From Bostrychus sinensis (taxonomy: Eukaryota; Chordata; Actinopteri; Gobiiformes; Eleotridae), in contig CM036243.1 in the NCBI GenBank assembly GCA_020698575.1, positions 2,112,501-2,176,500 on the forward strand: a stretch of 64,000 nucleotides of DNA, given 5' to 3'. The position numbers were made by a program, and so were the translations under genes. Below are positions 11,390 to 23,515 of this stretch, in pieces. The notes beneath the pieces are model-generated. The model worked only from the letters and a program-made list of their open reading frames with translations. It ran no database searches and was not told the DNA's origin. The first letter of the stretch is position 1; each line of letters starts with the position of its first letter.

Positions 11390-11500
11390 TGTAACCGTTT
11401 TGTAACAGGGCGCCCTTGTAAATGAGAGCTGACTCTCAATGGGCTTTCCCTGTCTAAATAAATAAATAAATAAAAAAATAAAAAATAAAAAAATATATTG
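11390..11500 (+). mobile_element. 3' end of the interrupted LINE with (TAAA)n tail
   Basis: Immediately after the Tc1 target duplication come taacagggcgcccttgtaaa, gagctgactctcaatgggc and ccctgtctaaataaataaat, the 3' terminus typical of this fish LINE group ('cctgtytaaataaa..'). Joining 9782 to 11390 restores a continuous LINE 3' UTR, so this is the downstream half of the 8935 LINE. Confidence 0.75.
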
Positions 11501-12480
11501 TAGAACAAGAGAACAATATGCATGTATAGTGTAGTTTTGTTTAAAATATACTTAATTTTAGAAAGGATTGCAATTGTTTGTGATATTTTTGTTTGAATAT
11601 GGGTTATGTGCTGTTTCCGAGATTTGATCAATTAATTACAAAAGGAATTTATTTTCATTTACTCTCTCTAAAACCACATCATTTATCATTAAATCCACAT
11701 TATCTTTAATTTGTCCATCTGTTGTCTTTTATAATTTCTGATAACACAAATTATAATATGGCCTTGAAAATTATCATTATTATTATTCACCTAGACAGTT
11801 GCTACTCAAACTTTTACTCATAAACATCCATTTTGGTTCATCACTGGCCTGGTGCCACCAGCTGCACCTGCTGTGGACGCTCAGTTTGTCACGTCCACTA
11901 AAGTTCATCCAGGTCAATATTATGGAGTTATAAAAAATCATTAAGTAGTGGAAATTTACCACCCATGACGTGTTATCAACTTAACCTGCCCCATTCTGAT
12001 GAGCCACTCCTCCTTTATAGTTTAAATCCCCCCAGTGGTCATTTCTATCATAGCAGCCTCTGTCTGCTCTTATCATTCCTCCTTTCTCTGCTCTCAAGCT
12101 GTTACCCTCTCTGCACATTTTTTTTTTTACTCTGTGACTCAAATGTTAGAATATAACTGAGTGTTGTAATAATAAGTAAGCATAAACAAATTGCATGATA
12201 AAAGTAAATATAAGTAAATAAAATCAGAAACCACAAAGTATGATTGTAATAAAGACTGTGTATATAGTTGATAAATTGCAAGGTTACTCATAACTTTCTT
12301 CATTACTTTCTAAAATTAACTTCATCACATCACTATATATAATAGAGTATTTGATTTTGCTTATGTTTAAAGATAGTTTATTTTGATCAGACCAAAGTTT
12401 ATTCTGTGATGGCTACAGCTATAGAGACAACATGTGTGTAATCAAAGTAACATATACAATATGGGAGGGATTCACAACTA
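11501..12480. other. AT-rich spacer, nothing recognised
   Basis: No open frame of quality, no RNA gene and no clear terminal repeats. Contains short ATT and T runs only (11778-11790, 12119-12129). Confidence 0.5.
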
Positions 12481-12499
12481 GCATTGGACACCTACTAAA

Positions 12500-12810
12500 C
12501 ATTTAAGAGAGACAGCAGAACTGGTAGAAGCTGTGAGACTCCGTACTGAAGCAGCTGTGAGGAAATGCAAAGAACATGCAGAGGGAACGAGGCAGCAGAT
12601 GAAACAGCAAAGAAAGCAGTTGGTTATGTGGGACCTTTAAGATAAAAGTATACAGTCTGTGCAGACAAATGCAGAGAAATATGAGGGACATACAGTGAAG
12701 TTGACAGAAAGATGTTATTGACTTTGACTCATACAGACTGTCTGAGTACAGTGTTTGGACTGACAAAGGTGCAAAGAAGGACAAAAAATTACTATGGCAC
12801 TATCATGATG
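12500..12810 (+). other. Weak coiled-coil-coding-like relic
   Basis: Plus strand reads HLRETAELVEAVRLRTEAA, then RKCKEHAEGTRQQMKQQRKQ, followed by stops and another similar frame (SVQTNAEKYEGH). The charged Glu/Lys/Gln composition suggests a fragment of a coiled-coil protein gene. It resembles in style, but does not visibly match, the relics at 22.7-25.6 kb. Family unknown. Confidence 0.2.
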
Positions 12811-14880
12811 GACGCCTAGTGGCACTTAGCAGACTATCAAGCATGTGTTAGCTACAGAAGCTCACAAGCTAGGACACATTTCAAAGACAAAAACTACCTC
12901 ATTATGATGACAAAAGTATGTAAATATTTTGTCATAAAACATTTTGGAGATTGGTCGAGAGAACAAATGGGATTCTGTAAAGCTATTTGGCTAAAATCAT
13001 TAACTTCGTCAACATGAAAAGGGCTGTGTAATAAATTGAATAATTATAAATTGTGCTTTCCATTGTGACCCAAATAATTGTGTTTATGATTTTTTCCATA
13101 ATCAAGCAGTACTAGTTGGATGCCTTGCCATTAGCGCTGACGGCAATGCGATCCACGCCTCACAAACATCTGAATCTCTCTCCACATGAGAGCTTAACCG
13201 GGAGAAGGATGGACACGCCTCTCCAAACTGAAATAAGTGTCCATTGAAATGACCAAGACCATGAAATCTCTGACCACTACAGGTCAGGGACTAACTTGAG
13301 CCTAGTTCTCTCCCAACAGGTCCTGAACCTCGAGGATTCTCCTGACACCACACTGAAAGACCCAATCAAACCTGGTAATGGGTAATGGTAAAGACTATTA
13401 AACCTCAATGGACTAAACGCACATTTTTAGGTTCATATAAGTTACTTAACAGCTGCTCAAAAGTTGTTACAGTCAAAAAGAAAGACAAAAGTCACAAAAA
13501 AAAAAAACAATTTTAGCCATTGAATCTATATTACTCATTTGATCAGAGCTCCGTCTCCTAGAACAGATTAGAGCTGATTTGGCCTGACTTATTTAACCAT
13601 GACAAAGGCATTTCCTGTGTGCTCTCTTGGAGGCGCCATGTTTACTTTGTTATTATTTACTGTACTGGTTGTCCCACATATTTACTTCTAATCAGGCCAA
13701 CTTAACAATTCCCTAAATACAAATAATAGGACTAAAAGAAGTGCCCAGGTCTCATTCTCATTGGCTTAGAATGTAACCATATTTCACAGTGTCACCTAAA
13801 AAAAAATAGAGGTATAATTGGTTTTCTACCAGTGCTGATTTATAACTCTCAGGACAACCATGCCTCGTGTGTGCACCTCCTTATCCAGACCCAAGCTCCT
13901 TTTCTTATATTTCTAATCATCTTTGTTTCCCAAACTCCTACTTAGATTAGCACTATTTCTGACTCTTAGGTTAAACACGGGGAAAGTTACATTTTTAGAT
14001 TATTATTTTTGGGGCAATTGATGTTTTTATTTTTAAGGTTGGTTTAGTTATATTCATGTACGAGTACTGTTGATCTAGGAGGTGTGTTTGGATGGTTGCT
14101 GTGGGCAGCAGAACCATGAGCTGTCTTTTCCCATCTGAAAATCAGAAGGTTACAGAATGTTAAAACTGCCTGATGGGTTTTTCGGTCTCATACTGAATAG
14201 ATCCACATGCTTATATTATTCTTATTTTTTTTGTGTTAGCTTATTGCGGTCATGTAAGAGTGATGTATGGTATGAGGGTTATAATGGCTCCAGATTACAA
14301 CAGATAATCTGTACATGGTTAGTTTGAGAATTACTCTTGGTTGTTTTGCTTTAGCATAGCGGGTTATGGGTTTTCCATTTAAGGTTTAAAGTTTTGTATT
14401 GGGTTGTGGGTTTTCTCTTTAAGGTTTTGTAATATGTTTTTTACAAGTTTTAATTTTTGTTTTTTGTTGAGTGATGTTTTTCTTTTCAGAAGTTGTTTCA
14501 CACCATGTGATATGGTGTGAAAAGGTGGAATTATTGAATATTTCTACATATAGCTTTGCGTATTACCATTAAACTTATATTTTGATGTACTACTGCTAAG
14601 GTTAATAAATGCTTCAATATTAGTAATAATAATAGTTGGGTCTTATGTGATGTTTTTCTTCCACTGCAAGGTCATCTTACACTTGGGTTCATTTCTAAAA
14701 AGTGCACAATAATGAGCTGGTTACAAAGTTATCAGACCCAAGGTTGCAGGTGGGGGCTCCTACGGCCTGTCAGTGTGTGGGATGCCCAAGAAGATAAAGC
14801 TCTGCAGAAACTGGAAACTTTCGAGGCCCTGCCCTATGCATGAAAGTTACTTGAAGAAAAACAAGATAATGCTATGCACA
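12811..14880. other. Spacer with one small hairpin
   Basis: No recognisable gene or element. The only structure noted is an 11-bp inverted repeat with a 5-nt loop at 14496-14522 (tttcacaccat / atggtgtgaaa). Confidence 0.5.
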
Positions 14881-14889
14881 GATCGTCAT

Positions 14890-15057
14890 ACATTGTCATA
14901 CATAATATAAAAAGCTTAGGACACTCCTCTTTAGCAGCGCGCTCACAATATCCCTTCAGCGGGCCCTGCTGCTGTAACCTTACCTGTGTGATACTGAATA
15001 AACCTTCTGACTTGAAAACATTTCTGAATCATTGTCCTCTTTGGTGTTTATACCACA
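14890..15057 (+). promoter_or_regulatory. LTR-like 3' segment (TATA box, AATAAA)
   Basis: A TATA-like ataatataaaaagctta (about 14903) is followed about 90 bp later by AATAAA (about 14997) and then a T/C-rich stretch to ttataccaca. This is the spacing expected in a retroelement LTR (U3-R-U5). A TG start and a target duplication could not be established, so it is only suggestive. Confidence 0.22.
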
Positions 15058-15116
15058 AATGAACAATTCTAACAAGGCGAATCACATGGCGCAGACGCTA
15101 TGGCAAAACAATGTAC

Positions 15117-15404
15117 TCACTGGCTCACTGACACAGACACTGGACACCAAAGTATCAAAACTTGGTTAAAGCTTTTTGGTTGGTACCGCAAAGGCATCGT
15201 TGTTCGGTAACCAGCCTGAATAAGGTGGCACAGCTCGATCTGCACTCCCACTTGTTTAGAAGGAACATCCCAGGTGTGAGAAAGCAGGGCGTCCCAGTTT
15301 ACTGTCCTGTGGGCTCGTTTCAGGAATTTAATTGCTTCCTTAATCCAAAAATGGTGCTTGTTGTCTTCCATCCCAATGATCTTAGCTTTACCCCTGTTTA
15401 TCAA
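15117..15404 (-). pseudogene. Penelope-like element C-terminal (GIY-YIG region) relic
   Basis: Minus-strand reading gives KIIGMEDNKHHFWIKEAIKF, then LKRAHRTVNWDALLSHTWD. In Penelope-like retroelements the C-terminal GIY-YIG endonuclease region carries a 'K.I..E.....RWIKEAI.IRK....MNRDEG...LSH.(Y/W)D' stretch, and the match in order and spacing is good. The rest of the element (RT) is absent, so this is a 5'-truncated or decayed copy. Confidence 0.55.
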
Positions 15405-16366
15405 GTGTTGGCTTTTGTTCTGCTTTTGTTTTAATGTTCAGGTGCATGCCCCGTTGTTGTTTTTTTCCGTTTAGTGTTCTTTTTTTTGTGTGTGCTAAAT
15501 GCCACCCCTGTTTCCCCTTTATATGTTTTATTGCTTATAGTCAAACTTTTGTGGAAGACCAAATTAATCTTTTTGGATTAGATGTTGGGTGTCTGGTGTA
15601 CAAATCAGATCAATAGACACATATAAATCAATGTTGTGTTGAAGTGCAGTTTGCTAACTATGCATCATCCAGGACACGGAAACAATAGTAACTAGATAAA
15701 AGGACAGAAGTATTGATTATAGTGTATGGATTCTTTAATGTTCACATACAAACCTGCAGCAAAACTCACAGGGCCTGTGAGGGTGGAGGGAGGAGGAGGG
15801 CTGGGGGGTGGGTCTCGGGGTGGGGCTAAAACAATGCGATAAGCCTTGTGCACAGTAATTAAAAGCAGCCCAGAAGAGAAGTGATGATGCTGCACATTCT
15901 CTGGACCAGCGCAGAAATAGGACAAATAGAATCAACAAAAAGCTTGTCAACAGAAGAACATGGATCTGGAGCAGAGAGTTTACCACAAAGACACATGGGA
16001 AGGGTCTACATACAGCTATAACTGAAAATATTCCAGAAAAAATCCTTGTATGTCCTTGTAGACTAGTGAGTCTAAATGTCCTATTGTAGCTACACTGTAA
16101 AAGAATCTCCTTGTAAAAAAAAACAGTAAACAACTGGCAATACAGTTGCCATTATGTTACTGTATCTTCAGCAAGTTTTTACTGTTTCTACTTTTAACAG
16201 CTTAATTCTGGTCATGAAATCACATTAGGTCTATGTGTTTTTATTGATTAAAATAGTATTTATTTGTTAAATCACATGTCTAGAATACGACATAGTAATG
16301 TTTTTTAACAGCTAACATAACTTTTTACATATATTTACTGTACTACTTTATAAAAGGTAGCTAATT

Positions 16367-16370
<4 letters not shown>

Positions 16371-16419
<49 letters not shown>
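16371..16419. repeat. (AAT)n microsatellite
   Basis: About sixteen perfect TAA triplets. The preceding stretch from 16092 (tacactgtaaaagaatctcc and repeated acagtaa/ttactgt motifs) resembles a fish DNA-transposon end but could not be delimited. Confidence 0.95.
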
Positions 16420-16421
<2 letters not shown>

Positions 16422-16563
16422 TGATCTTTATTAGAATTTTGTAACATTACATAAAATACCATTTGAATTCACAAATATCACAGCTTCTGAAAACATTAAC
16501 CAGACTGCATAATGAACAACAATGCTGGCTTATAGATTCATAACTTTTTTCTTTCATTATCTT

Positions 16564-16836
16564 GTTGGTGATTTAAAATTTAGATTTAACTTACTTCTTG
16601 AGACTGTTCATGCTCCTTCATGTTAGTTGTCATTATAATGACTTAATTCTGTCGTTTTCCCGAGATAATGGCATAATTTTCGCAATATAACAAGAAAACC
16701 GTTTGTTTTCCTGAGATAATGAGAAAATTAAGTCATTATCTCGAGAAAACAACAGAATTAAGTTGTTATAACGACGACTAACATGAAGGAGCATATGAAC
16801 AAGAAGTAAGTTAAAGCTAAATTTTAAATCACCAAC
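16564..16836. mobile_element. Palindromic MITE (273 bp)
   Basis: The left arm starting gttggtgatttaaaattta is mirrored by taaattttaaatcaccaac at the right end. Arms of about 105 bp pair with few mismatches through atgctccttcatgttagt and its reverse complement actaacatgaaggagcat. The centre contains further short repeats (gagataatg, cgagaaaac). No coding capacity. Superfamily not assigned. Confidence 0.8.
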
Positions 16837-17481
16837 AGTGAGGTGAGGTGTAAGCTCACTGTTTCAACATAGCAAAAGGGAGTAATAACAAATCAAAATA
16901 AAACAAAACTGAAAGAAAGAACTAAACAAAATCCCACTCAAAATACAGTAGTTTCCTTAGGAGTGTGGAAACACGTGGTTTGACTGTCATGGCTTTTTTA
17001 CCGTGGCTTTTTTTGGAAAAAGTAGTTCCCTGTGCTGTTTTGGTCCCTCTCTCGGGATTGATCCCAATGAAGTGCCTGCAAAATAGGTAGATGAATGATA
17101 GAGAGATGTGTGTGTGCAGATGAATGAACACAGATGTGTATTCAATAAAGTGATAATTTATGTTAAATTCCACACGTATAATTATTATTTATTTATAAAT
17201 AACTAAAATATGCTAAACTCTGGTTAGGTTTTATCACAGAAGACCATTATCAGCGGGGCTAAGCAAACTTTTTTTTTACACAGACGCCAGTGTCACGTGA
17301 TCACCGGCGAGTTAAAAATAGTGAGTGCCCTATATAGTCCGCTGTATAGTATGGGACTATATAGTGATTGAAGGGTTAGGGATGACGTTCGGTCACAGCC
17401 TCCTCACGTGAACTGGAGTGAGCGAGAGAGGGAAGAAGCAGAGATTACGGTACAACATCCAATCAGAGACGGGGCTGACTG

Positions 17482-18147
17482 TTAGGGCGCACTCACATAA
17501 GGGCCATACGAACCGTGCTGTGCCCAGGTAAGATTGGGGAGGGGTCTGAGTCCCCCACTGGCCCGCACTCTCGCCTGCACAAACGATCCGTGCCGTGGCC
17601 CGGTTACGTCATCAGCTCTGAAGGTGACAAGCTGCTACGTCATCGTGGTGCGTGGTTTGTTTACAAGTCGACCCAAACCGGTGTAGTGGAAAATGTGAGA
17701 CCAGCGGCATGAAGTATCTGTGCTAGTTTGATTCTGCTTTGAGTCTCGTTCGTGAGACGCGGTCTTCTGTCACATGTTTTGGAATAAACCACATAAGAGG
17801 AGCAGCAAAGGCACCACAGATGATGAGAGAGGGTTCAAAACTACTGCTGCTGTCTGTTCTCTTCTTCAGAAAGGTGAGCACAAGTCAGTGGCATTGTAAC
17901 GAGTGCTGATAATGGAGTTTATCAACTTTTTACTGAGAAAACAACAGTTGCGTACATGACAGAGCTCATAGTGTGCGCGCATGTATGAGCAACCGCGCTG
18001 TGCCGTGGCCCACCTCCTCCAACTGTGCCAAAGTCCTGAAGCGTACCACGCCTAGGCACAGTTCGGAGCACTCACATTAGGCAACCGTGCTGTGCTTTAG
18101 GGGCGTTTTGGCACGGTTCGATTGGCCTGGTGTGAGTACACCCTTAA
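17482..18147. mobile_element. TTAA-type non-autonomous DNA transposon
   Basis: The left end TTAGGGCGCACTCACA and the right end, read in reverse TTAAGGGTGTACTCACACCA, are imperfect inverted repeats at TTA(G/A). The interior has further mirrored motifs (aaccgtgctgtgc near 17511 and 18083). No transposase is seen. A TTAA target fits Kolobok or piggyBac-type elements; the left TTAA has mutated to TTAG. The Harbinger-type MITE abuts its right end. Confidence 0.55.
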
Positions 18148-18848
18148 GGCCTCCATACACCAAGGCGACGATCGCCCATCTGAAGCCGTCTGAATGGTTC
18201 TTCCACGTCGCTCATTTCCGTTCTTTTGATATGTATGCGCCGTCAGCCCCCATCGCTCCAGGACGGAGGCCGTCTGACTAGATTTCTGCCGATTGGCCTT
18301 GTTGAATTGGCGTCTTTGGTCTTTGGCACGAAGCGCTCTGATAGGCCTAGCACTACAGCTGCCGCGCCAATCAGCTCACGGGAATTTTAGTGGAAGTGAC
18401 GGAGTGATGAGAGGTGAAAAGCTCCAAGCGAATTGCGCTGTTGAATCCAAGGCTTAACCCACTTCATGCGCTTTCTTCTCCTTGTTGGCCTCTGTTCTTC
18501 TTCAAGTAACAGAGCAGTGGCACCTAATCCACACAAAACAATGTCCAAACCGGCCATTATCACGCTTGTCAAATATTCAAACAAGCTGAGAACAGTGGCA
18601 GACCAAGGCGCGCTACATGCATATGTACTCCACAAACATTGTGTCACTTATGTTTATCTTTGTTCACTGGCTAGCGCCATCTGCCACGAGACACGGTCTT
18701 TAGGTAGGTTGTCGCTTCGGTGTATGAAGAGGGAAAAAGGACATCCGACATGAGGAAACGGGAGGGAATGAGAGGAGACGGGAAGAGACGAGCTGTCGCT
18801 CCGTCTTTTCGGTGGCAGTCTGGGAGTCGCCTTGGTGTATCGAGGCCT
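18147..18848. mobile_element. Harbinger-type MITE with TTA target duplication (702 bp)
   Basis: Termini AGGCCTCCATACACCAAGGC and, in reverse, AGGCCTCGATACACCAAGGC are inverted repeats of about 24 bp. They are flanked by TTA at 18144-18146 and 18849-18851, the 3-bp TWA duplication typical of PIF/Harbinger. GC-rich interior without transposase. Its left TTA is part of the terminal TTAA of the preceding element, so it inserted there later. Confidence 0.75.
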
Positions 18849-19729
18849 TTAGAATGCATCGCTATTGGCTGACGCTCCGTGCTGCTGTTTTGTGAGGGAA
18901 AGCGGGAGGAACGGATGAGACGAGACGGGAAGTAAATCAGAGCAGCGTCTGGAGATCAATACAGGGCTCGCTGGCCCAATTATTACAAAAATGTAACCCA
19001 ATAGTAATTACTTGAGACAGTACCTATAATCTAATTACAGAGTTGGAGATTAAAACACTGTTACTGCCCAAAACAGATAAAACATATAATGGAAACTAGA
19101 GATTTCAACACAGCTAAAATGCACGTTACTTGCTTAGCCTATTTCTTAACATTAACGATAACGTTGATAAGTCAATGGGGAAATTCGCCTCCGTTCTCAA
19201 AAGAGAGACCATTTCTGGCAGGTGGAGATTTCGTGGCATAACACCGGGCTCCACGCTGAAGCCAGAGCGGCCCATGGGTAAAGATAGTCAAGCATGGAAT
19301 GGAGCATGACCGCTACTGTATGAATGTTCGCTTGATTTGATTATAGTTCAGTAGCTTGCTTAGCTCAAACACACAAAAAGGAACTTTTGCAGCTATTGCA
19401 GCCGACTAAACGCCTATTTAAATGCAGTCAAGTCTGTTAATGCATAGAATATTCCCTTGATTTAAACAGCTACAGGCCCATAAATTCGGAAGACGTGTTT
19501 GCATGTGCATTCAGAGAGGAACACCATGAAATGTCTGCTGAATTTATTTAATGCCACATAATAAAGACAATGTACATCTGTTTATAATACACATAACTTT
19601 TATATGCAAATTCAAATAAATTACTTACCCACCAAAAATATTGTTGGATGAATGTGGATGATAAACAAATCAGTCTTCCCTTCACATGTGCATGTGGTCT
19701 CCAGCGAGGCTAAAGCTTTCCCAGAATTC

Positions 19730-20300
19730 CAAAAATATTGCAGCTGGTACAAAATGCACCTGCTCGACTTTTAACAAACTCATCCATCCTTTCTTCTCTC
19801 CATTGGCTCCCAGTCCGTTATCGCATTGGTTTGAAAATTTACATTTTTGTTTTTAAAGCTCTTAATGGTCTTGCCCCTCCCTATTTATCAGAGATTTTAA
19901 CCCTCCACCGCTCCGGCAGAGCCCTCCAGTCGTCTGCTCAGATGGTTTTGGACGTCCCCAGGTCCCGGTACAAACAGTGGGGTGATCGTTCATTTGCAGT
20001 TGCCGCTCCTAAACTCTGGAACACACTGCCTCTGGAGCTGCGAGTGATCACTGAGCTGTCCCTGTTTAAGTCCAGGCTAAAAACTCACTTGTTTAGACTG
20101 GCTTTTAACACTTAGTCTTTATGTCTTTGGTTCATTCTGTTACTGTGTGTTGTGTCTTATTGTTTTATACATTTTATAGTATTGATTCAACTTTTGTAAT
20201 TTTATTGTTTTTTTTTTTTATGTAAAGCACTTTGGTCTTCCTTGTGTTGTTGTAAAGTGCTATAGAAATAAACTTTGATTGATTGATTGATTGATTGATA
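19730..20300 (+). pseudogene. L2-type LINE C-terminus and 3' tail
   Basis: The frame 19738-20115 reads LQLVQN.PARLLTNSS, LHWLPVRYRIGLKIYIFVFK, ALNGLAPPYLSE and GDRSFAVAAPKLWNTLPLEL, ending KSRLKTHLFRLAF. This is the canonical C-terminus of L2/CR1-type LINEs. The 'RR.HITPIL' segment between the ARLLT and LHWLPV blocks is missing, a small internal deletion. The 3' UTR ends gtaaagcactttggtcttcc ... gctatagaaataaactttga, then (TTGA)n at 20272-20299, which is the usual priming tail. Heavily 5'-truncated. Confidence 0.9.
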
Positions 20301-20359
20301 AAATAAAAAATGTTGGACCAGCAGATTTTATTAATCTCATATACACTCAGTGTTAAAGT

Positions 20360-20640
20360 GCTAAGTGAATACCTCTGACAGGTAAAAACCCTTGGAGGAG
20401 TTGGAGGACGTGTAACCACCATGTGCTGTCTGTATCAGTGGCACTTACAGTGTCAGCTTTATAAAATCCTACCAATGGCTGCAGTCTTGAACCATCAAAG
20501 CACAAGGTTAAACTCATAAGTACTGGAGCAGCAGAGACAGAGATCGACCCCAACAGCACCCCAGCTTGGAGCAGCTGCTCAGTTCTGGAGCTCAGCACCC
20601 CATTTGTGTACCAGGCCAGGAACAACGTGGAGGCTGCTCA
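20360..20640 (-). other. Candidate exon-like open frame, unrecognised
   Basis: The minus strand has a stop-free frame of about 90 codons containing FLAWYTNGVLSSRTEQLL, a hydrophobic stretch and PLVGFYKADTVSATDTDSTW. Composition is protein-like and it is bounded by AG/GT dinucleotides that could serve as splice sites. I do not recognise a family, so this may be chance. Confidence 0.18.
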
Positions 20641-20859
20641 GCCACCGCTCAGTGCAGACATGCAAATTATTATTATTTTTTCATTCTGTAATTGGCTCAC
20701 GCTTGAGGCTTTATGCCAATTTTTTGACAGGTTTTTGTTCAGGCAACAACGTGACTAAAGGACCTCGGAAGGTCAGGCCAAACCAAACTAGGCTTCAGTT
20801 TCAAAGGAAAAAAGCCTCAAAGGTTTTAAAAGTTACACCTAACACTGTTGTTTAACATT

Positions 20860-22270
20860 TAAATGAAGGTAAGTGCTTTCAGGGCTACTTCACAAAAAGG
20901 TGTGTATCTAAACACAGGGCTGGCCCCTCCCCAAATACAGATCAGAAGTCCATAAATGACATAGAAACCACAAAAAGGCTAAATGAGGAGCACATCCTGG
21001 AATTCTTACAGCAATGTTAATCACACTTCCACGGCTTTAGTTAATTGACACAACAATATACCACCTCTGCACTCAGCGATTAGTTAAATATTTAACACAC
21101 AAATGCTTAAACCCTTGTTTGAAAGATTAAACTGCATTAGTTTGTTGATTTTATTTTGCGATGTGTAAGATATAAATATGTTTTTTGAAGCTGCCCTTGT
21201 CCAGCTGCTCGCTTACAAGCTGTGACCGGAAGTTGATCATTCTGTTTAGCGGAAGTAGTTAGCGCATAACCCCTATGGGGGAGGTCAGGAACACCAACAA
21301 ATGTTGGAGTCATGACTCCAGGTTGAGAACCAAACGAACCTAGCCCGAAGGGCCCTTAATTACACAGAATGGTTCAGGGTTAGGGACCAGACCGGGCCTA
21401 GGCCGCAACACTGAGCCGATTGCAGTGAGCTTGCTTTTCCTGCTACAGAAGAGCGAGTGCTTGTGTGAATAAAAGCCGATAAACACTATTAAGAACAAGC
21501 CAATGGAGGCAGAGAGGCTGGTTATTACAGGCTCAGAATGTAGAGCCATGTTAAAGTGCAGTACAAAACAAGTTCACAAAGAGTGAATGGAGTCAGAGAG
21601 TTAACCCAGGAGGACGAATGCCTTCTGTCCTGGATCTCCTGTGCCGGCCTGTTGACAGGTTTGCTGGGGCTCTGGGCAAGAAAGCTTCACATGGGCCCCC
21701 TTATAATAAAAAATATAAGAAGAGGGACCATTTCTGGGCCCCTCTGACCCTGAGGCTTGGGACAACAGACCCCGTTCCCCCCAGGTCCACTACTTGCTCT
21801 TAAAAACAAATCTAAAACCAGCCCATGTAAAAGGTTTGAGGGTGCAACGTGTGCAACTGTCTAAATGCTGCCCAGTCTAAAAGGCAGACAGGACAGTAGC
21901 CAGGGACTAGCAGTAAGCAAGGGACGGTGTTTTCCCGAAGCATTCTTCCAGGTCAAACAACACAGAAAAATGAAAAATACAGCACTCAAGTTTTTCATTT
22001 TTTTGTTTTTTGAGTTTTGATTTACAGTAATATAAAATTGTAATTGGATTACAGCTCGTGTCTGTACTTGTTTTCTAATTGGATTTCTCATTTCAAAGTG
22101 AAAATCAAAAGGCCAGCAGGTACATAGACCCTGTACCTTTCCCAAACTCACTCACTCTTAAGAATAAATGACTGTTAGAATTATGGGATTAAATTTAATA
22201 GCCTAAGTAATACTAATTTTAATGTTATTATGATAAAAAGCTAACCAGGTGGACTGGTTAAAAATTTTTA
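20860..22270. other. Spacer, nothing recognised
   Basis: No convincing gene, RNA or terminal repeat. Several short open frames have no family resemblance. Confidence 0.4.
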
Positions 22271-22271
22271 C

Positions 22272-22306
<35 letters not shown>
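22272..22306. repeat. (ATT)n microsatellite
   Basis: About twelve perfect ATT triplets. Confidence 0.95.
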
Positions 22307-22307
<1 letters not shown>

Positions 22308-22744
22308 TTTTTGTTTTCTGAAAGCACTTTGTTTAAGTCCAATAATGTTTGGTGTATGAGTGCTTTGATGAGACCAGCTTCATGCCCATCTGTGCCACAC
22401 CACTCCTGGCTTTTAGACCAGTCCTCCCCTTTACTGTAGACTGACACCCTGCGGTGGTGGCAGCAGGACCTGGCATTTTCTTGTTCTAACAAGAAATATA
22501 TCATGTTAAAAAATGACACAGAATTATTAGAAATGATAGAAAACATCATGTTTCTACCGCTTGGTCAGAACATTTGATGTTTTTGTGTTTTATGCAGCTT
22601 AAGGCCTAAGTGTAGACTGCACTGGGACAGAAACATAGATTATTCACTTCACAAGTTTATAAAATGCAGCACCTTTCCCCCAATGTCCAATGCATTTGTG
22701 TCCACTCTCCAGCACTGCCTCAAAACAACGTAATGATGACCTTT

Positions 22745-23512
22745 AAGAAGAGCTGTCAGCACTCCAAAAACAAATACGCTGTGGGTTAGCTGAAACATGT
22801 AAGAGACTGGCAGAGCAAAACGAGGCCCTAAACAAGCGGAATGAGGGAATTAGGAACGAGATCAAGGAATGAATCGCAGCATACAACGATGTAAAACACT
22901 TAGAGGCTGACAACAATTTGATGAAAAAAGAGAAAAAGGAGATTGATGAGCAAAATTTCGAACTCATGCAATGATTGAAGCAAGTGCATAATGCTTCAGT
23001 TCAAGCAAATAATTGGCAAAATCTCAACCAACAAATGAGAGAATTTAAAAACTGCGGAAAAATTAGCTGGGAGTATGCAGACGTGCTTCTGCAGCCTCTG
23101 TAGGTCTGCTGCGGTGGTCTGCCAGAACTAAGCCCTGCGCCAAAGATAAGTCTATTTTCTTCAATGGCGGAGTCCATTCAAATCAATCTACACAGTTCAT
23201 AAAGCGAAAACTGCAAATGCACAACATTCTTCTAAACTTACTGTGTGAATTTGTAGAGATAAAAGAGGATCTGCTGCAAGCTGAAGAGCATTTTGAAGCT
23301 TCTCATGCTGCTGCAGATCTGGACACAGTCAAGATCTCCATTCTGTCTGAAATTCACATCATGCAGGGAGACATATGGTTCCTCAAATGGCACATCTAGT
23401 CAACAAGGACCCAAACCGAGCACTTTAAAATAAGTCACAATGAAAAAATAGCCATGAAACAAAATTACGATGCAGTCAAGACCGAAAATAGCGGGCTAAC
23501 TCAAGAAAGGAC
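22745..23512 (+). pseudogene. Decayed coiled-coil protein coding sequence, copy 1
   Basis: Plus strand reads ELSALQKQIRCGLAETCKRL, AEQNEALNKRNEGIRNEIKE, LEADNNLMKKEKKEIDEQNF, and further on FVEIKEDLLQAEEHFEASHA and YDAVKTENSGLTQER. It contains several in-frame stops. The heptad-rich Leu/Glu/Lys/Gln composition indicates a long coiled coil. Part of it recurs at 24.9-25.3 kb (LQEELSVLQKQIRSG). It continues after the MITE at 24546 (LEKELAELQKFQKSALEKV) in a shifted frame. The protein family is not identified. Confidence 0.45.
23100..23215. repeat. Dispersed repeat shared with 55.4-55.5 kb
   Basis: agccctgcgc, then ttcaatggcggagtcc, then tcaatctacacagttca recur around 55447-55525. This indicates a dispersed repeat embedded in the coiled-coil relic. 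Confidence 0.5.
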
Positions 23513-23515
23513 TTA

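Noticed and set aside
14890..15057. A second solo LTR
   Set aside because: TATA box and AATAAA are present, but no TG start, no matching ends and no target duplication could be found, so it is listed only as a low-confidence regulatory-like segment.
15735..16133. 132-codon minus-strand open frame with hydrophobic segments
   Set aside because: Overlaps a G-rich stretch and a probable DNA-element end. No recognisable family or start context.
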